Assembly: GCF_016651105.1 (NCBI RefSeq)
Contig: NZ_JAEKEL010000001.1
Span: forward strand, 3,152,001 to 3,216,000
DNA from: Pseudomonas sp. TH15
GTDB lineage: Bacteria > Pseudomonadota > Gammaproteobacteria > Pseudomonadales > Pseudomonadaceae
Length of the DNA: 64,000 bases
Direction: 5' to 3'
The position numbers and the translations under genes were made by a program. The notes below the pieces were generated by a model. It searched no databases. It was not told the DNA's origin and saw nothing but the letters and a program-made list of their open reading frames with translations. Every line of letters begins with the position of its first letter. The stretch's first letter is position 1. Positions 27,326 to 36,393 of the stretch are shown piece after piece.

Positions 27326-29500
27326 TTAGTTTGTCTCCTTCTTTGTGTGAGTACCTATATGTTGTTTTGGTGTCAGGATTTTTAGATTGTCGATGTCGTA
27401 TACCGACCCACCTTCGCTGATTGGGTTGACATGATGAATCTCCAATTTGACTCTTCCGCCGACACGCTCCGATTTGTCAGCAACAGGTGATATTCCCTTT
27501 CTGATATCCAATTTGTTTATTTGGGTAAATTTATTCTCGAGGTCTGAATCGGCAGCCACAGCCTTCCAAAACGCCCGCCTAAATGCTTTAAAACTGGAAA
27601 ACTCCCGCCCCCTCAGCTTATCCGCAATCTGCGCGGGTATCGGTGCGCCCTCCGGGGTTGACGCCGTCCCCAGCCAATTACCCGATATCACTTGTCCATT
27701 CCCTGTAGCGACTCCCGGATCCTGTCGGCGATCCCTGAACATCGTGAAGGTCGGCGGGATGCCGGACTCGATCGGGAATACGGTGATGAAGCCACCGAAG
27801 CCGTACTGATCCAGTTCGGGAAACGGGTCGACTCGCCCGCCTTGCGGGGTGGCCGTTGCACCTTCGTAGATCGGCAGATCGGTGTCGGCGAACGGTAAGT
27901 CCGTCGAAGGATTCAGCGGCAGTACCAAAGGCGTCCAGGTCAAGGTGGGACCCTTGGCCTCGGCGTCGCCGGAGACGTATACATTTTTGCCGGCATCAAA
28001 GCGGGCCAGTCTTACCGGCACGTTGGCGGGTACCGTGACGCCGTCCGTACCGACGACGACAATCTCTACGCGGTTGCCGATCGTCCTGGAACCAAGCCTT
28101 GCAGACAGGTCGACGTCTTTGCCGTTCGCCGCTCGTTCATACAGGTCGACAGCGTTCAGATCGGGAGCGAGTTCCGCGAGCGGAACGCTGGCCGAATAAA
28201 GATCACCGCTGCCCAGCCTGGAGGGAATCAGCAGTGCTGCGAAGCCGACCAGCACGGGCGCAGCCGCGGCGCTCACGATAGAAACGGCTGTGCGCAAAGC
28301 GGTTCTGAGCGCCAGTGAGGTGGCCTGGCTGGTGGCGATGTGGCCGAGGGTGCCGCTGAACGTTGAGTCAAACGCCGCCATTGAGCCAACGTTGGCGAAC
28401 GTCGGACTTTGCCAGCGCGCGTCGCTCTCGGCTTGCCATTGTTCATGCTGGCGTTTGTTTTGCGCGGCCAGTTTGGCCTCGGCTTGGGCCGCGCGGCGCG
28501 CCTGCTGCTGCCTTTTCCTTTTGGCTTTTTTCTGTGCCTGACTCTGTTCCCTCAGGCGCTGTGCTTCCTCGTCTCGCTGAATCCGCGCCTGTTCAGCCTC
28601 GGCTTCTGCCTCACGTTTTGCCTGCGCCTGACGCGCGAGAAGGGCTTGCTCGGCGGCGAGGCGATCCCGCTCGGCAGCCGCGCGTTGAGCCTCTGCCTGT
28701 TCATGTTGACGACGAGCCTCTTCGGCCAATGCTTGTTGACGCTGCTGCTCGGCGGCGACTCGGGCGCGTTCGGCTGCCGCGCGTTGAGCTTCTTCCTGTT
28801 CCCGTTGGCGACGTGCTGCATCTGCCAACGCCTGTTGCCGCTGTTGCTCCGCAGCAATCCTTGCGTGTTCAGCGGCCTGACGTGCCGCTTCGGCGGCAGC
28901 GGCTTGCGCCTGTTCGTTGGCCTGCACAGTGGTCAGCCAGTTGTGCACATTGGCTTGTTGTTGATGCAGAACCGTAAGGGTCTGGGCCAGCAACCTGGCT
29001 TCCAGCGCCGCGCGATAGGACTGTTTCCACAGGTTCATTCCCGGGCCGTTGGGGCTGAGAGTCGGGTCGACGATCTGCGCGCGGGAAAGGAACTGGAAAA
29101 CTGTTTTATCGGTTGGATCGCTGCCATAAAAGCCGTGGGACAACTGGGTTTCGTGCAGCAGTTGCTGGCTCTTGCGCTGAATCACGGTGTTGCGTACACC
29201 CAGCTCGCGGATCAGCGATGCCGCCGGTGGTAGCGGGTGGGTCGAAACCTCCTGTCGGGCGGCTGCCAGATCCGCTTCGATGGTCAACGGGATGTGTGTG
29301 GTTTTGCCTTGATATTCCGCTTCCAGCGGGCTGGTGAAGTGTTGCAGCACTTGCTGATAGCGACTGGTGTTTCGCGGCGGGCCGAATCGGCCACTGTTGG
29401 GAATCGTGGTGCCGGTTGAGGGATTTATACGCATGCCAGGAGGCGCTGTCGCAGTCGTGTGGACTGCCTCGGTCAATACGAACGGCGGTGGTTTTTGCAT
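27326..29500 (-). CDS. S-type pyocin with C-terminal HNH DNase domain
   Basis: 724 residues. Secreted bacteriocin that binds an outer-membrane receptor on related bacteria, is translocated and cuts DNA. From the N-terminus: a Pro/Thr-rich head with no known receptor motif (1-60), a helical region (80-190), a charged Ala/Gln/Arg/Glu coiled coil (about 195-365) with two 33-residue repeats (209-241, 242-274) and a partial third, a hydrophobic stretch LRTAVSIVSAAAAPVLVGFA, a pyocin_S-type domain (PVRLARFDAGKNVYVSG, then WTPLVLP), and the DNase domain (about 625-724) with EIHH, GGSVYDIDN and TPKQHIGTH, so the HNH residues are intact. The start at 29500 is chosen because AAAAGGA lies seven bases upstream; the ATG at 29524 lacks a site. 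It lies downstream of fpvA behind a terminator, so it has its own promoter. GC content is lower than in its neighbours, consistent with transfer. Confidence 0.93.
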   Translation of the reverse strand: MQKPPPFVLTEAVHTTATAPPGMRINPSTGTTIPNSGRFGPPRNTSRYQQVLQHFTSPLEAEYQGKTTHIPLTIEADLAAARQEVSTHPLPPAASLIRELGVRNTVIQRKSQQLLHETQLSHGFYGSDPTDKTVFQFLSRAQIVDPTLSPNGPGMNLWKQSYRAALEARLLAQTLTVLHQQQANVHNWLTTVQANEQAQAAAAEAARQAAEHARIAAEQQRQQALADAARRQREQEEAQRAAAERARVAAEQQRQQALAEEARRQHEQAEAQRAAAERDRLAAEQALLARQAQAKREAEAEAEQARIQRDEEAQRLREQSQAQKKAKRKRQQQARRAAQAEAKLAAQNKRQHEQWQAESDARWQSPTFANVGSMAAFDSTFSGTLGHIATSQATSLALRTALRTAVSIVSAAAAPVLVGFAALLIPSRLGSGDLYSASVPLAELAPDLNAVDLYERAANGKDVDLSARLGSRTIGNRVEIVVVGTDGVTVPANVPVRLARFDAGKNVYVSGDAEAKGPTLTWTPLVLPLNPSTDLPFADTDLPIYEGATATPQGGRVDPFPELDQYGFGGFITVFPIESGIPPTFTMFRDRRQDPGVATGNGQVISGNWLGTASTPEGAPIPAQIADKLRGREFSSFKAFRRAFWKAVAADSDLENKFTQINKLDIRKGISPVADKSERVGGRVKLEIHHVNPISEGGSVYDIDNLKILTPKQHIGTHTKKETN

Positions 29501-29611
29501 ATTCATATCCTTTTGAATGTGCATTGTTTTTCGATAAGTAACGGGTAAGCAGTCAGTTGCTTCCTGCCAATCAAAGTTACAACGAAGTGCTCAGGGAAAT
29601 ATCCGAGTCGT

Positions 29612-29627
29612 CTGTAGGTGCTGACAG
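29612..29627 (-). promoter_or_regulatory. Possible LexA (SOS) box of the pyocin gene
   Basis: The sequence has the form CTGT-N8-ACAG, the outer part of the Pseudomonas LexA consensus, 112 bases upstream of the chosen start. The centre (AGGTGCTG) departs from the AT-rich consensus. The remaining sequence in 29501-29762 shows no other clear motif. Confidence 0.35.
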
Positions 29628-29762
29628 GAGATAAGGCGGGAGTTTTCGGCGAAAAGAGGGTTTTAGCGGATGCATCTTTTATGTAATCGGACGTTTCCTA
29701 TGCAACGAAAGGAAATGCCTTTCAAAGCGCACGCCTTGTAGTCCGTTAAACCTTTACCCATA

Positions 29763-29797
29763 AAAAAAGCGCCCCGGTTTGGCCGGGGCGCTTTTTG
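29763..29797 (-). terminator. Rho-independent terminator of fpvA
   Basis: Stem GCGCCCCGG / CCGGGGCGC with a five-base loop and A/T runs on both sides, so it can work in either direction. It lies 17 bases after the fpvA stop and separates fpvA from the pyocin gene. Confidence 0.9.
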
Positions 29798-29813
29798 TGT
29801 TGCGGTGGTTAAA

Positions 29814-32240
29814 TCAGAACGTGTACTTGAAGCCGGTCATGATGTTGCGCGGTGCGCCGTACATGCCGTGGTCGCCTGCGTAGCTGAGGTATTCGCGGTC
29901 GAATACGTTGTTCAGGTTGACCGAGGCGCTGAGGTTTTTGCTGATGTCGTAGCGTGCCAGCAGGTTGGTGACGGCGTAGCTGCCTTGCTGGAAGGTGTGC
30001 AGGTCGGCACCGGTCTTGCTCTGCCAGTTCACGCCACCGCCAACGGTGACTTTGTCCAGAATGCCCGGCAGGCGATAGCTGGTGAAGGTCTTGAGGCTGT
30101 GACGGGGCAGGGTGGTGACGATGCGCTGGTCATCGGCATCGGTGCTGACCGCGTAGGCGTAACCGGCAGACGCTTGCCAGCCTTCGGCGAGTTCACCATC
30201 GAGGGTGAATTCCGCACCTTTGGTGGTGGTGCCCTGTTCGGATTTGTAGGTGTTGCCGCCTGGGGTGTCGATCCAGATCGCCAGGTTGTCCTGCTCGATC
30301 TTGAACAGCGCGAAGCTGGAGTTCAGCTTGCCATCGAAGTGGCTACCCTTGACGCCGACTTCGTAGCCGGTGCCTTCCATCGGGTCCAGAGGCTTGTTGT
30401 TGATGTCGCGAACCCACGACGATTGCGGGTTGAAGATCTTGGTGTAGCTGGCATACAGCGACCAGGTGTCGTTGACGTCGTAGACCACGCCCGCGTAAGG
30501 GATGTAGACGCCGGTTTCCGATTCCTTGGTCTTGGTTTCTGCACCGCCGTACGGTTTGTCTTCGATCTCGCGATGCCAGTCGACGACGCGGCTGCCGAGC
30601 AGGATGCTCAGGTCATCGGTGGCGCGCAGGCGGGTGGCCAGGTAAGCGGCGTATTGCGTTTCATCGACGGTGGATTTGCCGGTGACGTTGAATTCGGGTT
30701 TGACCGAGTCGCCGTTCCAGTTCAGCAGGTTGTCGATGGCGCCGGCAGGGGAGCTGGAATAGTCGTATTTCCAGCCACCGTAGCTCGGCACGTTTTCGTA
30801 GTATTGGGACAGGGTCACACCGGCGATCAGCTCATGCTCGCGACCCAGCAGGCCGAACGGGCCGGTCAGGTAGGCGTCGATGTTGTTCTGGCGCGGGGTA
30901 CCGGAGAAGCGCACCGGCAGTTGGGTCGTGCCGCTGCCGTCAGGGTTCAGGCCGCCGTTGACGTAGTTGAAGACCTCGTCGAATTTGTTCTCGGAGTGAG
31001 TCAATTCAACCTTGCCGCTCCAGCCATTGCCGAATTGCTGTTCTATCGAGGTGAAGAAGCTGGTTTGTTCGTGGTCGTTGTAAGACCAGGTCTGCGCCGA
31101 GTTCAAGGAACGTTTGAGGTTGGTGCGCGAGCCGTCGGTGAAGCGGGTCGGCAGGCCCGAACGCATTGGCGAGTCGACGTCGGTGCGCTGGTAGCTGAAG
31201 CCCATCGTCAGCAAGGTGTCTTCGGTCAGGTCGAACTCAGTGATGCCATACATCAGTTGCGAATCTTGTTTGTAGCGATCGACCCAGGACTGTTCAGTCT
31301 TGAAGTCGCCGACCAGACGGCCACGGATGTTGCCGGTTTCGGTCAACGGCCCGGAGACGTCGAAGCCGGTGCCGTAGCGATCCCAGTTGCCGGCTTCAGC
31401 GGTGACGCTGGCCTGCGCTTCGGCGGTCGGGCGCTTGCGGATCAGGTTGATGGTCGCCGAAGGGCTGCCCAGGCCGCTGATCAGACCGGTGGCACCACGC
31501 ACCACTTCAACACGGTCGTACATCGCCATGCTCTGGGTGTAGTTGTCCATGCGCTTGACGGTCGGCACGCCGTCGATTTCGAAGTTCTGGATCTCGAAAC
31601 CACGGGAGAAGTAACCGTCGGACTCTGCGCCCTGGCCGTCACGCAGCACGATGATGCCCGGTGTGGCGTCGAGGGTATCGCTGAGGTTGGTCAGGCGCTG
31701 GTCGTCGAGGCGCTGACGGGTCATGACGGTCAGCGACTGCGGGGTTTCCTTGGGTGTCAGGTTCAGACGCGTCGAACTACTGGATGAGTACGTGGTGTAC
31801 AGCCCGGTGCCTTCAGTGGTCGACCCCGGCGCCTTGCCGGAAATCGATACCGCGCCGAGCTCCAGGGCGTTTCCCGCAGCTGCTCCGGTCGCCGGCACCA
31901 GCGAAACGGTGTTGCCGGTCAGTTGATAAGTCATGCCGCTCCCCAGCAGCAAGTTGTCCAGCGCCTGTTTCGGCTCCAGGTGACCGGAGACCGCACTCGA
32001 CTTCAGGCCAGCGAGGGTTTCCGGGCTGTAGAGAATCTGCAGGTTGGCTTGTTGCCCAAGCTGTTGCAGTGCGCTGGACAGCGGTTGCGCAGGAACGTTG
32101 ACGTCGACCGGCGTCGCTTGAGCCTGGGCGCTGCCCAACAGCATCAGCGTCAGCAGGGCACCTGACAGCACGGCGCCACGCGGATTGCGGCGGGAAATGG
32201 CTACAGCCAGAGGGGTGCGGGACAACTTTAAGGCTTGCAT
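29814..32240 (-). CDS. fpvA: Ferripyoverdine TonB-dependent receptor
   Basis: 808-residue outer-membrane receptor that imports ferripyoverdine using TonB energy. The N-terminus has a signal peptide ending near AQAQA (about residue 42). A signalling STN domain follows (about 44-115, VDVNVPAQPLSSALQQLG to VSLVPA), then the plug (about 150-270, with the region PQSLTVMTRQRL), and a beta-barrel ending GFKYTF with the terminal Phe typical of outer-membrane proteins. The STN domain shows it is of the FpvA type, which signals through the anti-sigma factor FpvR to PvdS and FpvI. Its place between the NRPS genes and pvdE matches PAO1. The promoter region carries a Fur-like site but no PvdS box. Such receptors are also entry ports for pyocins S2, S3 and S4. 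Confidence 0.95.
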   Translation of the reverse strand: MQALKLSRTPLAVAISRRNPRGAVLSGALLTLMLLGSAQAQATPVDVNVPAQPLSSALQQLGQQANLQILYSPETLAGLKSSAVSGHLEPKQALDNLLLGSGMTYQLTGNTVSLVPATGAAAGNALELGAVSISGKAPGSTTEGTGLYTTYSSSSSTRLNLTPKETPQSLTVMTRQRLDDQRLTNLSDTLDATPGIIVLRDGQGAESDGYFSRGFEIQNFEIDGVPTVKRMDNYTQSMAMYDRVEVVRGATGLISGLGSPSATINLIRKRPTAEAQASVTAEAGNWDRYGTGFDVSGPLTETGNIRGRLVGDFKTEQSWVDRYKQDSQLMYGITEFDLTEDTLLTMGFSYQRTDVDSPMRSGLPTRFTDGSRTNLKRSLNSAQTWSYNDHEQTSFFTSIEQQFGNGWSGKVELTHSENKFDEVFNYVNGGLNPDGSGTTQLPVRFSGTPRQNNIDAYLTGPFGLLGREHELIAGVTLSQYYENVPSYGGWKYDYSSSPAGAIDNLLNWNGDSVKPEFNVTGKSTVDETQYAAYLATRLRATDDLSILLGSRVVDWHREIEDKPYGGAETKTKESETGVYIPYAGVVYDVNDTWSLYASYTKIFNPQSSWVRDINNKPLDPMEGTGYEVGVKGSHFDGKLNSSFALFKIEQDNLAIWIDTPGGNTYKSEQGTTTKGAEFTLDGELAEGWQASAGYAYAVSTDADDQRIVTTLPRHSLKTFTSYRLPGILDKVTVGGGVNWQSKTGADLHTFQQGSYAVTNLLARYDISKNLSASVNLNNVFDREYLSYAGDHGMYGAPRNIMTGFKYTF

Positions 32241-32280
32241 TTGCTCGGGATGCTCCTGAAGTGCGAGTGCAGTTTTATTA

Positions 32281-32299
32281 GTTAATGATAATTAGACGC
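32281..32299 (-). promoter_or_regulatory. Fur box upstream of fpvA
   Basis: Matches the 19-base Fur consensus at 13 positions, including the continuous core AATGATAAT. It is 41 bases upstream of the fpvA start. Iron-loaded Fur would repress fpvA directly. Confidence 0.6.
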
Positions 32300-32318
32300 A
32301 ACACTGCGTAAAAACCGG

Positions 32319-32368
32319 AAAAAATCCCGCCAACCGCGAAAAACTCTGCTATCGCGTGAAGGCGGGAT
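32319..32368 (-). terminator. Rho-independent terminator of pvdE
   Basis: On the minus strand, arms TCCCGCC...CGCGA and TCGCG...GGCGGGA form a long stem followed by six T. It lies 27 bases after the pvdE stop and isolates fpvA from pvdE readthrough. Confidence 0.75.
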
Positions 32369-32394
32369 CAGCCCATCCCTGAGCGGTTGGCGTG

Positions 32395-34044
32395 TCAGGC
32401 CGGGTTGAGCGCGGTTTTGACTTTGCCGGCATCCATGCGCACCAACTGGTCGGCGACGTCGAAGTAACGGTCATCGTGGGAGATCACGATGATGGTCTTG
32501 CCCAGGCGTTTGAGGTCGGGCAGCAACTCGGTGTAGAAGATCCGGCGGAAGGTCGGGTCCTGATCCGCGGCCCATTCGTCGAACACCAGCACTGGGCGCT
32601 CTTCCAGCCAGGCGTTCAGCAGGGCCAAGCGTTTGCGCTGGCCGGTGGACAGGTCGGTGGTGCTGAAGGCGCCGTCGCGGATCGTGACTTTGTGGGCGAT
32701 TTCCAGGCGTTCCAGGTAGCGGTTGGCGTCTTCCGGAATTTCCTGATCGCCCTGCACCAGTTCATCGAACAGGTAGTAGTCGGCAAAAATCGTGGTGAAC
32801 AACTGGCGATAGTCGTCGCGGGTGAGGGCGGTCACGCATTCCCCGTTGAGGCGGATTTCGCCTTGCTGCGGCGGATACAGGCCCAGCAGCAGTTTGATCA
32901 GAGTGGTCTTGCCGCAGCCGTTTTCGCCGACGATGAACACGATGTCGCCCTGTTCGATCTTCAGGTTCACCGGCCCCAGCGTGAACGGGTTGGCGTCGCC
33001 CACGGCCGGGAAGGCATAGCGCACGTCTTTGAGTTCCAGGCTCTGTACCGGCTCGGCTTTCTTGCCCTGATCGCTGAGCAACAGATGCGGCTCGGGCGAG
33101 GAGAACTGCGCCGACAGTTCGGCGATGCGGCGGAAGGCGATCTGTGCGCGGCTGACCACCGGCAAGGTACCGACCAGATGTTCCAGTGGACCTTTCATGT
33201 ACAGCAGCACCAGGACGAAACCGCTCATCACGGTTTTGTCAGCGCTGGGCCAGAACGATTGCAGGGCCAGTGCCAGACCGATGACCACAAAGAACAGCAT
33301 CGAGCCGAAACTCTTGGCAATCACAAAGGTGTTGATCGATTTGATCTGGGTCTTGCAGATGAAATCGGCAGTGCCCTTGATGCCGCTGTTGAACATGCGT
33401 TGGCGACGCGGGCGGTGTATGCGCAGTTCCTTGGCACCTTCGGCAATCGCGTTGTAGTGCTTTTGCAGTTCGTCTTCAGCATCACGGGCGGCGAAGAAAC
33501 CTTTGATCCCGCGCCCTTGGGCAAAGTACTGAATGCCCGTGCCGATCAGGATCGCCACGACCATGATCAGGAACATTGGCCACGACAGCATCGCCAGATA
33601 ACCCATGCAACCGAGGGTCACGGTCAGCGATATGGCCAGTGGCGCGAAGGCGAAGGCGAAGTCGCTGATGGTGTCGACATCGTGGGTCAGCACCGGAATC
33701 AGGCGATGGCTGCGATAGCGTTCGATCTGCTCGATCGGTGCCGACAGGACTTTCTCGCCCAGTTGTTTGCGCAGGGTGGCGATGATGTGCTGGCCGACAT
33801 AATTGGTGCCGATGTCCGAGCAGATCGAGCTGAGCAGCGCCAGCACACACAGGCCACCGAACAGCGCGACCACGCCTTGGGTCAGACCGGTTTCGGAGTG
33901 CAGCGCGTTGTTGATGGTGGCCAGCAGGACCGTGACACTCAGGCCACCGACCATACCCAGAATGACCGACAGTGCGACGACGAGCCGAAAAGGTTTGAGT
34001 AGGGTGAACAATTCATGAATTGCACCGCGCGTAGGCTGGGTCAT
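32395..34044 (-). CDS. pvdE: Pyoverdine precursor ABC exporter
   Basis: 549 residues, the family length. A single chain fuses six membrane helices (about 15-310) to an ATP-binding domain (about 345-549) and acts as a dimer that carries the acylated ferribactin precursor into the periplasm. Visible motifs are Walker A GENGCGKTT, signature LSTGQRKR and Walker B VLVFDEWAADQDP, the DEWAADQ form being typical of the cyclic-peptide exporter group of SyrD and PvdE; the switch His is in VISHDDRYF. A PvdS box stands 44 bases upstream. In PAO1 pvdF follows in this region; here the next gene on the upstream side is pvdO. Confidence 0.96.
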   Translation of the reverse strand: MTQPTRGAIHELFTLLKPFRLVVALSVILGMVGGLSVTVLLATINNALHSETGLTQGVVALFGGLCVLALLSSICSDIGTNYVGQHIIATLRKQLGEKVLSAPIEQIERYRSHRLIPVLTHDVDTISDFAFAFAPLAISLTVTLGCMGYLAMLSWPMFLIMVVAILIGTGIQYFAQGRGIKGFFAARDAEDELQKHYNAIAEGAKELRIHRPRRQRMFNSGIKGTADFICKTQIKSINTFVIAKSFGSMLFFVVIGLALALQSFWPSADKTVMSGFVLVLLYMKGPLEHLVGTLPVVSRAQIAFRRIAELSAQFSSPEPHLLLSDQGKKAEPVQSLELKDVRYAFPAVGDANPFTLGPVNLKIEQGDIVFIVGENGCGKTTLIKLLLGLYPPQQGEIRLNGECVTALTRDDYRQLFTTIFADYYLFDELVQGDQEIPEDANRYLERLEIAHKVTIRDGAFSTTDLSTGQRKRLALLNAWLEERPVLVFDEWAADQDPTFRRIFYTELLPDLKRLGKTIIVISHDDRYFDVADQLVRMDAGKVKTALNPA

Positions 34045-34087
34045 GACAGGACAGTTCCTTGGGTCGTAAAGGCAGATACCCTGTAGA

Positions 34088-34111
34088 ACGTCTGATCCGC
34101 TGCTTAATTTA
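34088..34111 (-). promoter_or_regulatory. PvdS iron-starvation box of pvdE
   Basis: On the minus strand it reads TAAAT, 16 bases, CGT, the exact form recognised by the sigma factor PvdS. The upstream arm lies next to a hairpin (cggtcgcc / ggcgaccg, 34113-34136) that may end the pvdO transcript. Confidence 0.85.
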
Positions 34112-34162
34112 GACGGTCGCCGACTGGCGGCGACCGGGGGAGAGGAGAAGCGTTACTGCCGA

Positions 34163-35055
34163 TTACAACTCACGCACGACACGGAAACCGATCCAGTCGC
34201 CGCGGGTCTTCGGATCGATGTCGTTGCGGTTGCCCGAACGGGAGAAGACCGGCGCTTCACCCCAGTCATTGCCGCGAATGCGCAGGGTCTCGCAGTTGGG
34301 TTCCAGCCACGCGCTGCCGTCGGTTGGCGCACCTTTGTAGTCCGGGTGATAGCAGTCTTCGACCCACTCATAGACATTGCCGTGCATGTCGTACAGGCCA
34401 AAGGCGTTGGCCGGATAGCTGCCTGCCGGCGAGCTGAAACTGTAGCCGTCCGCCGGGCCGTAGGTGTTGGCGTGCTTGGCGATGCTGTAGCCCTTGCCCT
34501 CGTCGAACGGGAAGGGGAACGGTCCTTTGGAACCTGCACGGGCACCGTATTCACGCTGGGCTTCGCTGAGCATGCTGTAGGTCTGCCCGGTTTTTTCGAC
34601 AACCAGGCGACGTAGTTCTTGATGTCCTGGAAGTCCATGCATACCGCCGGCTGGCGCGGGGTTTGCGGGTAGCGCGGTTTGCTCGCGACGCACTCGCGAC
34701 CGGGGCGCGTGTCACCGTTGGCGATCACCGCACCGCTCTCGCGAATGTAACTGTCCCATTCACCTGCAGTGATCTGGAAGCGGCTCATGGCGAAGGGTTT
34801 GGCGAAGGTCACTTCATGCATCGGGCCTTCGTCGGGTTCGCGCCCGACTTCATCCTCCGGTGTGCCCATGGTGAAGGTGCCGGCCGGCAGCACGACCATT
34901 TCCGGGCAGTCCTTGCAGTCCTTGAACACTTTGCCAGCAGCAGGGGCGGTTGCGGCCTGGGCGGCGCTCGGCAGCAGGCCGCTCATGAGGGCGGCGAGGG
35001 CCAGTGCCTTGAGCGCCTTGGCGCCGAGGGCAGGGGTCAACAGATCACGTTTCAT
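34163..35055 (-). CDS. pvdO: Periplasmic pyoverdine maturation protein, formylglycine-enzyme-like, frameshifted
   Basis: PvdO acts in the periplasm late in chromophore maturation, at the oxidation of dihydropyoverdine. The N-terminus is a signal peptide (KALALAALMSGLLPSAAQA). The FGE-sulfatase fold is shown by MVVLPAGTFTMGTPEDE, and later by FGLYDMHGNVYEWVEDC and the end RGDWIGFRVVREL. The frame breaks at an A6 run (T6 at 34591-34596 on the plus strand). With seven bases the frame runs from YVAWLSKK into TGQTYSML and gives 297 residues. As written, the product is out of frame from there on. The start at 35055 aligns with the signal peptide. It is last in the pvdM-pvdN-pvdO operon, 30 bases after pvdN. 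Confidence 0.9.
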
Positions 35056-35085
35056 GAGTCATCTCGTCTAAAGGAAAGCGGGGCG

Positions 35086-36365
35086 TCACAGCTGTTTGTT
35101 GAGTACGGCCATGAAACGCTCGATGTCGTTTTCGGTGTTGAGCAGGCCCGGTGCGGTGCGAATCACCGGCCCGACGTCGCGTTCGACGGCGTCCGAGACC
35201 ACGCGGTTGGCCATCAGGTAGGCGGCGACTTTGCCACTGTCCTTGCCCTTGACCCGGAAGAAGGTGAAACCGGCGGACAGTTCGGGACTGAGCGGCGTGA
35301 CCAGTTCGATCTGCGGGCGTTCTTGCAGGCGTTTTTTCAGGTAGCTGTTCAGTTCATGGATGCGCGCCTGAACCTCGGCCTTGCCGAGTTGCAGGTGCAA
35401 CTTGAAGGCTTCGCTCAGTGCCCAGCGATGCTCGAAGGCGTGATACCCACCGGGGGTCATGGTGGTGGAGAAATGCTCGGCTTCGGAGAAGGTCGGGATG
35501 ATCGGCGTGACGTACTTCAGTTCGCTGGAACGTGCGCAAATAATTCCGGTGCCGCGCGGGCCGAACATCCACTTGTGGGTACCGGCGATAAAGAAATCGC
35601 ACTGCATGTCGGGGAAGTCGAGGTCATCGACACCAAAGCCGTGCACGCCGTCGACCAGGTAGATGATCCGATCCTCGTCCTTGCGATGGCGGTTGTGCTT
35701 GTCCACCAGGGCGCCGATCTCGCTGATCGGGGTTTTCACGCCGCTGCCGGATTGCACCCAGGTCATGCCGAGCACCCGGGTTTCAGGGCGAATGCCTTTG
35801 TCGATACGGGTCAGTATTTCGTCGACGGACACCGTTGCGCTGCTGTCGAACAACTTCAGTTTGCGCACCTTGACGTCATCTTTCTGCTGGCGATAAGCCA
35901 AGGTGTAATTGGTCGCGTAGTGTTCGTGGACGGTGGTGAGGATTTCCTGATCCAGGCGCACGTGCACGCCGCCGTAAATCATCGCCAGGCCTTCGGTGGT
36001 GCTGCCGGTCAGGGCGATTTGCCTGGCATCGGCTTGCAGGTATTTGCCGGCCCAGACCCGCACGTCTTCTTCGCGCTGTTCGATAACGCCCAGATCCCAA
36101 TCCATTGCCAGCCCCGGATTTTTATCCAGCGCGGCGCGGTGCATCTCGATCGCCTCACGCACCGGTTTTGGGTGGGTGGTGATCAGGAAATTGGAGAAGT
36201 GCAGGTAGTTCGGGTCCTGGTTGAACAACTGGCGCAACTGCGCCCATTTGTCCCGCCGATCGGTTGTGGATTGGCGGCGCGGGCCGGCAGGTTGACGGCT
36301 GCGCCCAGGGGCAGGCCGGCGGCAAGAATGCCGGCTTGTTTGAGAAAAGAACGACGGTTGGTCAT
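35086..36365 (-). CDS. pvdN: Periplasmic PLP enzyme for the pyoverdine side chain, frameshifted
   Basis: PvdN is a Tat-exported, pyridoxal-phosphate enzyme that turns the glutamate side chain of pyoverdine into the succinamide form. The N-terminus MTNRRSFLKQAGILAAG holds the twin-arginine motif. The PLP-lysine region is FFIAGTHKWMFGPRGTG, typical of the NifS-like class V aminotransferase fold. The frame breaks at a short C run (36252-36254 on the plus strand). Four bases there give NPQPIGGDKWAQLRQL and join both parts into 426 residues, close to the 427 expected. Without this base the exported leader is cut off from the enzyme. Spacing to pvdM is 28 bases. Confidence 0.9.
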
Positions 36366-36393
36366 GAGGTCTGATCGCTTGTTCGAAGAGGTG

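Noticed and set aside
29805..31787. 660-codon plus-strand open frame opposite fpvA
   Set aside because: Shadow of the receptor gene; it has no domain of its own and starts in the fpvA terminator region.
32241..32394. A PvdS box for fpvA
   Set aside because: No TAAAT-N16-CGT on the minus strand in this interval; only a Fur-like site and the pvdE terminator are seen.
34153..34590. Basic Ser/Thr/Arg-rich tail of the unrepaired pvdO frame
   Set aside because: It is the out-of-frame reading after the A6 run; the true PvdO end is in the neighbouring frame.
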